NCBI GenBank assembly: GCA_002104985.1
Contig: MCGO01000110.1
Span: 1 to 64,000 of the forward strand
Reading direction: 5' to 3'
DNA length: 64,000 nt
Source: Rhizoclosmatium globosum
Lineage: Eukaryota > Chytridiomycota > Chytridiomycetes > Chytridiales > Chytriomycetaceae
Below are positions 21,975-33,300 of the stretch, in pieces. The translations under genes were made by a program, and so were the position numbers. A model generated the notes under the pieces. That model saw only the letters and a program-made list of their open reading frames with translations. It was not told where the DNA came from and did no database searches. Every line of letters starts with the position of its first letter. Position 1 is the first letter of the stretch.

Positions 21975-23233
21975 TCAAATTCTGTCATAGTTTCCTCGCG
22001 TTTGCATGACAGGAACTGGGCCCGCTCTTTGGTACTGAACTTGATAATACTGGTCCCGCAATTGGTTTCTGTGGAAAAGACCTCTGTGAGTCCAATTTGC
22101 GCGACGGACTTGATGGAATTGCCAAGCGATACCAATCAAGGCCAACACTACTGCACCAGCAACCATCCCAATCCAGCCACTTCCTGAGTCTGCGGCGGCA
22201 GCAGAGATTCCAAGTCCATTGACAATTCCTACAACAATTGAGTAGAAACGAGTACGGACAAAGACATCGATTCCGAGGAATACTGCAAATGATCCAGCGA
22301 CAGACGTTCCTGTAGTAAAGAACATGGTTAGTGTCGTGTATTTCATTTCTTGAGATTGTCCCTTGATTCCCACCCAAATCACTTGACTAAAAACACACAC
22401 CTGCAATAAGCACCGGTAATTCAAACCAATAAACCAACACTGCGCCTGCAAGAGTAAAAATACAAACAATAGTCCATCTGGCTACTTGACTTGTTATAAG
22501 AGCATTGAAGGATGTCAAAAGAACCATGGCCGTCGCGAAACCGAGACAAGCACCGACGATCCAGAATCCAAGTTTCCAGAAAAAAAGGACGAGACCACCG
22601 CCGATTGCCCCGACTGCCACGCAAATCAATAGATACACCCAGTCTCTCCAGTCACCCCCAATCAAAGTCTTTGTAGAGAATTCAATGTTTTGCAGTACGA
22701 TAAAAGTGATTGCAGAGAAGAGATAGAAACCTTGTGGTAAGGAGTAGTTGTTTAGGAACAAGTGCGACAGACACACATACACAATCAAAGAGACAGGGGA
22801 GACACTCACCAGACAGGAACAAGATGGGACGAAACAGCTGGTGGCCAAAGAAGACAAGAACAAGCCCTGAAATAATCGCAACAGCGGCAAAGACAGAGCC
22901 ACTCGCGGTGATGGACTGTGAGGCCGTGGACTTTGCGGCACCAACGGCCGCATCAAACGGGTTCGCGACGCCGGACGGAACCGGAACGAATTGTTGCGCT
23001 TTTTGGTTTGATGTTGTTGTTGATGTTGTTCCGGTGGCGGCGTCAGAGGCAATGCGGTTCGTGTTGGCGAGGGCGGCCGCGGAGGCGACACTGCCGTCCG
23101 ATCCGGACACGGGCACTACCCATGGGAGGTTCAGCGATGTGAAGTCTCGCTTGGATGGGGACTCGGCAATGGCGGGACTCGCGAGAGATACCAGTAGTGC
23201 GACTGTTGCTAGGATGAGACACACAAGCCGCAT
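21975..23233 (-). CDS. Signal-peptide multi-pass membrane protein (DUF4203/TMEM198-like)
   Basis: Start ATG 23233. 'MRLVCLILATVALLVSLASPAIA' is a signal peptide (given in part by its hydrophobic core), followed by a Ser/Thr/Ala-rich luminal segment of about 85 residues. Then come seven or so hydrophobic helices with Gly-rich small-residue packing: 'VAVGAIGGGLVLFFWKLGFW', 'GACLGFATAMVLLTSF', 'IVCIFTLAGAVLVYWFELP' and 'WIGMVAGAVVLALIGIAW'. This layout matches DUF4203/TMEM198-type proteins. Introns occur near 22728-22808, 22391-22405 and 22310-22400; the exact junctions of the last pair are approximate. The C terminus is a short basic/Gln-rich cytosolic tail. Divergent from the gene at 23500. 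Role unknown; family assignment is moderate. Confidence 0.65.
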
Positions 23234-23499
23234 ATTTTGGATTCAAAAACAATGTGCACCCAAACCCATATTTCTTACCGTTTGTATTAAGTTGCAATTT
23301 ATAGACAAAGAATAAAAAGTTCACGCAAGTCAGTAAATTCAGCTTGGGTGTGGTGCGAAGCTAATTTATTGATTATCTATGTCTCCAACCTTCGTACACT
23401 TAATTATATTGCCGTTGCGCAGCATAACACTGGAAGGGGTCAGAAGTCGGAAAGGAAAACAAATCCCTCCGCCACCCAACACCAAAAGAACAACAGAAA

Positions 23500-24483
23500 A
23501 TGCTTGCAACCACGTCCATCCAGTCTCGCAATGGATTCATTGCAACCAAGGTCCGTCATCCTTCCATGTTTATGTTTCCCAACCAAAACAAACTCGGGAA
23601 GCACATCAAGTTTGCAGAGTTACCAAACCTTCAAGACGAATGTGACAATGAGGAATACGATGATAATGACATGATTGGCCATGAGCACGAGGAAAATGAC
23701 GACGACGAGGAAGGTGAATGCGATTGTGAGGATGATGGTGAGTGACATCTTTGACAAGGATGGTGGCACGGTTGAAGTAACTCTTTGTGCCAAACAACAA
23801 TAGAAGCACCTTCTGAGGTATACTTCGGAAGAGAAACACAGAAGCATGACTTGTTCGAGGAAGATGATGAAGATACAGAATTGCGTCATGAGGAAGGGGT
23901 CGCAGAAGAAGAAGAAGAAGGGTTTGACGGTGGCTTGGTTCTGAGAAATGACTCCGCAGCCGCAGCAAACAAACACAATGACAACGAGCCCGATGACGAC
24001 TCGACTTTTTCTGAATCATCGTACTACGAAAAGGAAATGAACGAGCAAGACGTGGACTACATTGTTGACACCATCAAGGATGAAACGCGTGACTTGGGTG
24101 TGGAATTGTACGAAGCGCGTACTGAAATGCAACAAGCTATTGACAAGATTGCAGGCCAGATTAACCGTGTCGAAGCAAGTATCAAAGACGTGGCTATTGC
24201 ATGTAAATCGCTGAAGAGAAAGAGAAAGAATATTGTTGAGGCTCCTGCTAATGAGTGGAATGCAACGCCTGCTTTTGTGTTGGCGAATGAAGGTGTTGGT
24301 CAAATTGTTGCTAAGGAAGACTCGGAGAAAGATCAGGTGGATGAAAGTACTGAGGAAATCGTCATTCCGATGAAAAGAGTCAAGACTGGAGGTGCAACTG
24401 TAGTTGGAACTGTTTTGTGGACAACGGGATCCATGGTTGTTGGGGCTGTACTTGGAATCACTGCTGTAGGAGTATTTTGTTGA
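23500..24483 (+). CDS. Acidic coiled-coil protein with C-terminal membrane anchor (unrecognised)
   Basis: Two exons; an intron at about 23740-23810 (gtgagt...caatag) joins 'CEDD|EAPSEVYF' in frame. The N-terminal half is dominated by Asp/Glu runs ('DDDEEGECDCEDD', 'VAEEEEEGFDGG'). A predicted coiled coil follows ('VDTIKDETRDLGVELYEART', 'IDKIAGQINRVEASIKDV'), then a basic patch 'SLKRKRKN' and a terminal Gly-rich hydrophobic segment 'VVGTVLWTTGSMVVGAVLG' consistent with a tail anchor. No family recognised. The start ATG 23500 is the first in frame; a later Met near 23566 is possible. Confidence 0.65.
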
Positions 24484-24622
24484 AACCGTTTTGCATTGAG
24501 TTATCTTTGAATTGAAAGAAGAATGTATCATATTCTGTGACTGATAAGTTCTCTTATCGAATCGATTTATTAATTTTGTTATTTTTGGAACCTGGAACGA
24601 ACAACCACCACTTAACTGATCG

Positions 24623-27245
24623 ATGATGTACCGCCGCAGCGCATCCGCGGAAGGCCCGTCATCGCCGCCACCGCTGATGCTCGCAGCGCCTGTCTTTGAA
24701 GCCCCGGTATCGCACTCGCACACGCACTCGCACCCGCACTCTGGCTACGACCTGAACAGCCATCCCAACTCGTTTGCGTATCCACCCTCGGACACCCACC
24801 CGCACACACACCCGCATCCTCATCCTCAAAACCAGTTTGCTCATTCTTTCTCGAATCCGCTTCTGCCGCATCTTTCTCAGAACAACAATAACCACCACCA
24901 CCTTCAACCGGATTCCTCACACAACCACAACCACAACCACCACAACAACAACAGCAGCAGCAACAGCAGCAGCCATGCACATGTGGATGATTCTTTGATC
25001 CTCGATGCCTTGTCTGTCCTTACTTCAAGCGGCCGCATTGCTCCGCCGCCCCCACAACACTTTACACAGCCAGAGGACGACATTAGTGCTCTCTTTGCGG
25101 GAACTTCGAGAAACAATCCTTCGCACTCACCGACAACTACATCCACATCGGCTCCAGCAGCCACAGCTACAGCACCTCAACCTACAATTCAACAGAAGGA
25201 GCCAAAACAAAAGGCTGCCAGACAGCCTGCTCAGCGTCCGAAAGCGTATGCTCAAAAAGCTTGCTCTTCATGCAAAAATTCCCATGTGGCTTGCGATGCT
25301 GGACGTCCTTGTCAGGTTTGTCTCTCCTAACTTGTGAGACAAACCATAATTTCTCATCTTTGAATTCACAGCGATGCATTCGTTTGAACCGTGCAGACAC
25401 CTGTGAAGATGCATCCCGCAAAAAACGTGGACGCCCTTCGAATGCTGAAAAAGAACGGGCTTTCGTTCATCCCCCAAACATTTCTCTTGGAGACCCTTTG
25501 ATACCCGCTCCTGTTCCAACTGTACACTCCTCGTCATCTGTTCCTCCAGATACACCTGCCATAACAGCTTCAGCAGATGCGCAAAAAACGCCCATCGACC
25601 AAATTCTTTTGGGACCCTCCCTCAAACCCGTTAATCCTATCAAAGCGCTAATTGCATCACATATTGGAACCAAACAGGCAGCTGCGGCTGCTGCTGCTGC
25701 TGCCATAGCCGCTCTCGAAGAAGATGACGCCTTCAAAATATCACCTGTAAACGCCGATCCTTCTAATCCAAAACCCACTACAACAAATAAGAAACGAAAA
25801 CAAAAAGACCCAAACCCATCACTCTCTGATTTACTCGACGATCCATCTGTCCTCGCATCTTCCACATCATCAGCAGGCAACCCCTCCACAACAACGGTAA
25901 AACAACCTCGAAAAAGGAAAGTCACATCTGCAGGCTCCTCTTCCTCAACTCGATCGATACCCGACCCATCCACATTAGTACCACAACACCAACAATCCAT
26001 ACCCCAACGAATCCCTCAATACCAACCACCATCCACTTCCTCCACCACCTCTCGAGCCCCACTCCCCCGCCACGAATTCGATTTCGGGCTCTCTTCCGCA
26101 ACAGACGACTTGGACCCAATCCTCCTCGGCGCGCAACCAGGCGGTGGGATGTCCGGAAACGATACGGTTGTTGGTGATTTCGCGTCTCCGCCGCCGTTGG
26201 AGCTTGAGCCGCCTGCTGTTCTTGTACCGCCTGTGGTCGTTGGTGGGCGAAAAAAGATGGCGAAGAGTGGGGGAGAGGGTGGTGGTGTTGGGAATGGTGT
26301 TAATGTGCAGACACATGCGGAAGAGAGTGGAGCTAGTGGTGGTGGTGGGGGTAGTGGTGGGTTGAGTGATATATTGCAACAGCTTATGCGTGGTATCTTC
26401 AGCAATGAGAATGGGGGTTCTGGGGGAACTGGTGGTGGGGATACTTTGACGGGTGGTGCAGGAAACGCAGGGGGTGTCGGGTCGATGGGTGGTGGTGCTG
26501 AGGGAGAGGCTGGTGCTGGGGAAAACGCGGATGTGATGCAGGCGGTTTCGGCTTTGTCCATGTTGTTACCCGAAGAATTGGCAAAGGCTTTGACTTGCTC
26601 CTGTAAGTTTTCATTTTAGTTTTCTGAATTTTGAACTAATATGCGAGTTAAGCATTGGGAAATGAAAACGAGGAAGTGACAGCTAGCATTGAAGAAGCAG
26701 CAAAAGCCCTTCTCTCCACACTTGTCGAAATCGGTGGATCTTCAACAGATGACGTGAACCTGAACAACTCCCAATCTTCTTCATCCACTTCAACTGCAAC
26801 GTCCATACAACAAGAACCCGTTAAAAAAACCCGAAAACAATCTGCCAAAAAGTCGGCATCCATGACAGCTGTCGCATCACCAACTTCCTCTGCAACCCAA
26901 AAACGGAGACCTAGTAGTAGTATGAGTCCTGCCTCCAAACCCGCCGCGAAAAAACGAACTGCATCTGCTGGCGCGCCATCTCGATCGAACCTTGCTGGAC
27001 AGTCACAGCTTCTTCTACCATCCATGATACAGCAACAGCATCAGCAACAGCAATATCATAATTTAATGACAGGGGACGATTTAGATGTCCCTGGGTTCTC
27101 ATTGGATAGTATTGTTGTTGGTGCTGGCGCAAGTGTAGGAAATATGACAGGTTCAAGTAGAGTAGGAGCTGGTGGCCAGATGGTGTTGAGTCTGGATGAA
27201 TTTGATCAAATGTTTGATCAGAGCTTGTTTGATGGTATTTCGTAG
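24623..27245 (+). CDS. Zn2Cys6 transcription factor (ERT1/AcuK-like zinc cluster)
   Basis: Three exons; introns at about 25315-25371 and 26602-26653. The first ~200 residues are His/Pro/Asn/Ser-rich low complexity. The zinc cluster is intact and split by intron 1: 'CSSCKNSHVACDAGRPCQ|RC......C' has the canonical CX2CX6CX5CX2CX8C spacing. It is followed by 'SRKKRGRPSNAEKE', which contains an AT-hook-like RGRP. The 'SHVACDAGRPCQRCI' pattern resembles ERT1/RDS2/AcuK regulators of non-fermentable carbon metabolism, but that orthology is only suggested. A Gly-rich linker and a C-terminal acidic/hydrophobic segment ('SLDEFDQMFDQSLFDG') may act in activation. It is convergent with the polyketide synthase, 152 bp between stops, so a pathway-specific role is possible but not shown. 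Confidence 0.85.
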
Positions 27246-27397
27246 ATTATTTGGGATATATCAAATACATAATGATCTATAATACACAGTCCCTTTGTTC
27301 TTAGAAAAAACCATTGTTTATTTTACTTGGTATAAGGAAAGAACTGTTGTTCAGAAACGAAAGAACCTCTATAACGGGGGAAAAAATACTCTACTAT

Positions 27398-30300
27398 TTA
27401 CTCTTCAATCTTGTCATTTGTGCCATTCAACTTTTTCTTGATGATGGTTGAAAACGAACTGAGCTGGCTCTGGATAAAGGAGAATCTCTTTCCATCACGA
27501 GAGGGTCGAGATGATCTATTGCTATCCATGGATCCACGGGCTGTAGTTGGGAACAGCATATCGATAGGTGCATACACAGGGGTTGATGGAGAAGCTGATG
27601 GAGGTGAAACATGTCGACGTGCCGTTGCTGGGATTGTCAGAGCGTCCTTGATGGAGAGATATTGCTGGGTCGCAACCTGTAGGAACCAACAGTCAGTCAA
27701 AAACGAAAGAGGCTGATTTAAAAATTCTTACCTTGAGTTTGGTTGTTGGAATGGCCCCTTCACTCAACGTCTTTTCAATAAATGAGGCCAACAGATGACC
27801 AACAGCGTCAGCTGACTTTGCATCAAAAGTATCTTTGTTGGCTCTGACGGCGACTGTAACAGCTCTCTTCGCGTTGATGGACACTCGTACCTGAAGTGTC
27901 GCGTGGTAAACAACGTCAACTGGTTCTAAATCAGTTGTGAAAGAAGCATCGTAATCTTCAGCTCCATAAGAGGCTCCTCCCTCGTGAACGGAAACACAAA
28001 TTAAGCGCTTGGGGAATCGTCTTGGGCTAAACAGCTTATCGATTTCAGTGAATGGAAGGCTTGCGTTTTCGATAGCATCAAAGAGTGAAGTCTGGACGGA
28101 ATTGGCAAAGTTTTTCAAGTCGGCAGTTGAATCCACCTTGACACGAATTGGAACCAAGTTTGAAAAGTATCCAAAGACACCTTCAAATTCACTTGGACGG
28201 TTGGCTGTCCAAACATCTAAGATTTGATCGTTCTCTTGGGTAACCTGTTCCATGAATGCGGCAACAATAGCAAGAAGGAGTGAGACCCTGGTGGCAGACA
28301 ACTTTTGAGACAATTCATCCAAAGCTTTACCGTATTCTACACCGAGTTGGGTGGTCACCATAGCATGAGCTTCATATGACTCTGGCATTTTTGTTTCTAC
28401 ACCATATTTAGAACGTGGGTCGGTGTATCCTTCCAACGTAGAAGCCCAGAAATCACGTTGTGGTTGTAACGAGTCAACACCATCAACTGTAACCATCTGA
28501 ACACGGTTCTGCCAGTAAGCGTAATCTTTGTACTGAATTGTGCTCTGAGTAGTAACTGGACGGTGAAGGTAATGGTTCCAGAGATCAGCAATCATGGAGA
28601 ATCCAGATTGTGCGTCTGTGATGATGTGGTGAACTACTTGTGCAAACACGTACGCGTTCTCAGATACATTGTATACATGGAATTCGTGCGTTGATTCTGC
28701 CAAATTAAATCCGTTCCAGACAATAACTCCAAGAAGTCGTCGTGCTTCCTTGACAGCTGCGTCGTAGCCCAAGTCTGACAAATCTTTCACACGAACCCAG
28801 TTTTCTAAGGCGTATTCTGGTGTGTGGATTCTTTGGTAAGGAGTTCCGGTCTCATCGGTTACGATTGTGGTTCTCAGTCCTTCATGGCGCTCGAACATTG
28901 CGAGGACACTTCCGCGGACTCGCTCAAGATCTAGCTTGACATTGACGATTGCAGCTTCGCTCACCATGTGAGGATCTCCCTTTTTATCCTTTAAGGACTT
29001 GTGTAACGCAAACGAGGATTTTTGTTGAGCAGAGCAATGGTAAACCTCTCCAAGTCCGTCAATGAACAGGCTTCTGGCAGGTTCGATGGTATGGGAGATG
29101 CCGGTTTTCGCCGTGGAAGAGGCGGTAGAACTGCTGGCGTAAACTGCCTTCTCCAACTCTCCCATCGTCATGGTGGAGGATAAAAGCTGGAATTGAGAAA
29201 TTGCAACACCAAATTGAGAGTTGATTCGGGAACTCAAACGAGACGCAGAAATGGAGTCCAATCCATCTTAAAACAACGTTAGAAATATACATCAAAACGA
29301 GGGAGTGCTTACAAGAAATCAAACTGGCGCTCGCATCAACACTACTAGCATCTAAATTCAAAAGCTCGGCCAACAATTGAAGCAACGGGCGGTCACTGGA
29401 AGCTGATGAGCCTGAAGAGGAATTTTGTCCGGTTTTCGCGTCCAAATGCTTCCAGAATCTATCTTCACCACCTTCAGGGAAGGTTGAAAACAGTGTAGTC
29501 CAGGAGGTAAGCGGTTGGAAAATGTAAATCTTGTCTTGCTTCATGCGGCTGATGGCGTCCTCAAGAGCAGAACAAAGTCCAGTAGTAGTACAAGCAATAT
29601 TGTCGGCAATTTGCTTGAACTTCAGTAGTACATTTCCTTCCGCTTGTGTGAAGAGTCGACTGAAAGATCCGGAGTCAAGAACGGCGGGAACACAAATTGA
29701 AAGACAATTTGGAATCTCTGCCGCAATTTTGTTGTAATACCACTGAACGGCAGCATAGTTGGCCTGTCCAGTTGATCGAGTAACAGTCGCAATGGAAGAG
29801 AACAATACCAAGAAGTCCAAGTCAACAGGGTTCACTAACAGTATATCAGTGACAATAATGAGATATTTAAGAACTCACCGTTAGCAAGTACGTTGTCAAG
29901 AGCGAGCTTTTTGGGCCTCATAACATCATCAAACGATGATTGATCCATATTCAAGAACGAACTGTCTCGAAGAACCAAAGTCATCATGAAAATACCTCCA
30001 ATTTCACCCCAAGAGCGAGTTTCGTCAATCAGTTTTTTCGTCGCTTCTGGGGATGTAGCATCTGATGCCGCGATGATAATTTTACACTTATACTGAGATT
30101 CCAAAATACCAAGAGACAGCTTGTCACGGTGGAGCAAGGCTGACATTCCTCTACGGGAAGTCAACACAACCTTTCGAGCACCTCTCTGCAAAAACCACTT
30201 TGCAAGATCGATACCAAGCTCAGAAGCTCCTCCAAGAAGCAAATACGTCTTAGTAGAACAAAAAAGTCTGGTGTTGCTGGCAAACTTCTGTTGTGGACGA

Positions 30301-33300
30301 GCAACGACTTGTCGAGAGGATGAGTTTGTCAAACGAACCAAGCCCAACGCTGAAGATTTCTCAACTGCAGTGTACGCTTGTCTGTACTGTGAAAATGTGA
30401 AGGATTTTACTGGTGTTGTACGGAAGGGAGTCACTTGCGCTTCATCGGAAACAGATTTGAGGACTTCGGCAAACTCTGGCAAATTAGTTTCCATGAGCTT
30501 TCGAACATTAACAGGAACGTAAGAGCTTGTGCTAGAAGGTTCCAAGTGATAGGTATGATCACTCTGCTGGCGGATGTCGACAAGTCGTCCATGAATGACA
30601 AGCATATCAAGACCATAATCAACCCCATCCTCCGCATCGACTGTAACAACAGAATGGAATCCTCGCAAATTCAACTTTTGAAGCCAGTCACGAGCTTGAT
30701 TCATCCAATCCGATTCGTGTGCGATGGAGTCCAAACCGAGGCCAAATTGCGAAACCAACGACGAACTAGATTCGGCATGATGAGTGACAACAAACACACT
30801 GCACTTTGATCGTAAACATATGTCAACTGCAGCCAAAGAAAGCGCCGAGTACTCATTCGGGAAATGGATCAAGACGGCTTGACCCTTGCGAACGTTTGCC
30901 AAATCACGAAGTCCATGGTATGCTGTAGCAACTGAATAACCAAAACCAGAGGCTGTTTCAAAATCCACACTGTCTGGAATTTTCTGAACGCAACCTTCAG
31001 GCACCGAGAAGTGCGACGCCTCAAGGCCAGACGTCAATCCTACACAACGTCAATAACAAATAACGTTTCTCACTTCACACTTACCAAAAACGCGATCTCC
31101 AACAGCGACGGATTTTACCGAATCACCAACACTCGTAACAACTCCGGAGAATTCAGTCAGTGGTGCATCGACCGCCAAAGTTGATCTCATAGTTCTGGAG
31201 AGGATTGTTAAATGAATAACCTTGAGGAGGTTTCTGCTATACACACCTGTTCAAATTGACTGCTCTCGTCTCGACCAACACATCAGTGGATCCAACTACT
31301 GGCACTCTCATCTCACGGATTTCCAAGTATCTCGAGGTTCCGTTCTCTCCTTTCCAAACCTCGAACATAGAAGCTTGAACAGTTGACTCTTGCTGGTCCA
31401 AACATGCAACCAAACGGTTGACCATCAATTGGCCATCTTTTGTGAGCTTCAAATGCGATTCCAGCTCCATGACAGAACAGTTACGGATTTGGTGAACGAT
31501 TGCCTCTTTTGCTTCATTGCTTAGTGAATGGTCTTCGAAAATCACGGATCGAACAATCCAAGTGTTGAATTCTGCTTGAATAGAAGACTGCAAACCGAGG
31601 ATGGAGCAACCAGCAGGATTATCGTTGGCCATAAGCCAGATTTCAATACCAGTGTCAGTGGAAGGATCGTTGACGGCCAAACACTTTTGAACCAACTCAG
31701 CCTCGTTAACGCCACTTTCATGATGATGATGAATCAATGGCTTGCTGAAAGAAGTTGGCACTGGTGTCACCGTTGTGGGCTTGATTGACAATTCCGGGGC
31801 AAAAGCAGAGAAAATGTAGTGGAAGTCACTGTAAGTTACATGTTTAGCTTTGAAACTTGCAAATCTACAGAAAAGCAAAACTTACTAAGCAGCGCAAGTA
31901 TACTTTTCAAATCCGAGTGCTCCAAGAGCAGCCCCCAACCAGCTTTTGTCAATGTACAGTGTGTCGGTTGTCAGTGAATCCAAACCATTCCGAGAATGAT
32001 CCAAAAATGAAGTCTAAGGAGTGAACGACGTTCACGTCTCGCTCAAAGTAGTCACCGTTCAACTCAACAATGAGCAATTGTCCACCTGGAACCAGAAGAG
32101 ATCTTGTGGTGGCCAAACAATCCGCAACAGTTGGAGTTGCGTGCAATACGTCACATGCTAAACCATGTCAAAGCTGTGAGCTTGAATACCTTGGCCTTCC
32201 AATGGCTTGGTAAGATCAAAGGCCTGACTGTGGTAAAATGGCGACCCAAGAAGTCTTGCTGTGTCGGCAGCGAGAGTCACTGACAAATCAGAAACTACGT
32301 ATTCAATGTGCAGTCCTTTCGCATGCAACTCCTCAAGAACGGGGTGAAGAATTTTGGTCAATCCACCAGTTCCCGCACCAACCTCAAGAATTCTAACGGA
32401 TCGTTTTCCCGCCTTGATGGCATTTTCAAGACAGCTTTGAAGGACTTCGGCCGTCTCTTCCAACTTGGTGATTCTGTTAATAAATTTGTAAACTTCATCG
32501 AGCAATGTGTCCGAAAAGAGAATTCCGGCTGTCTGCTTGTTGTCCTTCAGAATAGCTGGTGATAAAAATAGTGAGTAGAAGATCACAAAGAATGATTATC
32601 TTACTTTTCAGGTTTTGACCAACTCGTTCGATAACGAAATGAGCGGCGCGCCAGTTGAGATTGCACGATCTCTGTGTTCCTGAGTGATTCCTTGTTCTTT
32701 TGTTCCGCGATGTACGCGATGGTGACGTTTACACCAATCAAAGAAGCGAATTCTGTCAATAGTGGTTCCTGGAACAAACGAAGTGTCTTTAAGAGTCTCA
32801 TCAATAAGATCCCACACAAGAGCAGACGCGTAGACATGGAACCAATCATTTTCTGGATAGTCAAAGTCTTTGAGATCAACTGGACAACCTGCAAATCCTT
32901 TTGGTTGCCAGACCATGGTGTATGGCTTTGATGGGATATCATTGATTCGCGATTCTTTCAATGCGTTACATCTAAATCCATCCAAGATAAGGAATGGCGC
33001 ACCAGTCTCATCCAAAAGAGTGATTGTTCCAACAAAGTAGTCCCAGTGCCAGTAATCAATGCGACCATGGACGTAGATTTTCTTTCCGTCGTACATCTTG
33101 CTACCAGGAGCTCCGTTGTCAACACGAATCACGTTCTTGATTTCAGCTGGAAGATAAAGTTTACGAATCTTCTGCTGTCCTGATGCAACATCCAATGCAC
33201 CAAGCAACATGACTTGAAGTGCTGAGTCGCAAATGGCGGATGAAGACAGTATCCTTCATGTCTCTCAAGATTGGCTGACGACACGTCAAGAACTCCCAAA

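Noticed and set aside
26016..26561. 181-codon Pro-rich minus-strand ORF
   Set aside because: Antisense of the Gly-rich part of the Zn2Cys6 factor.
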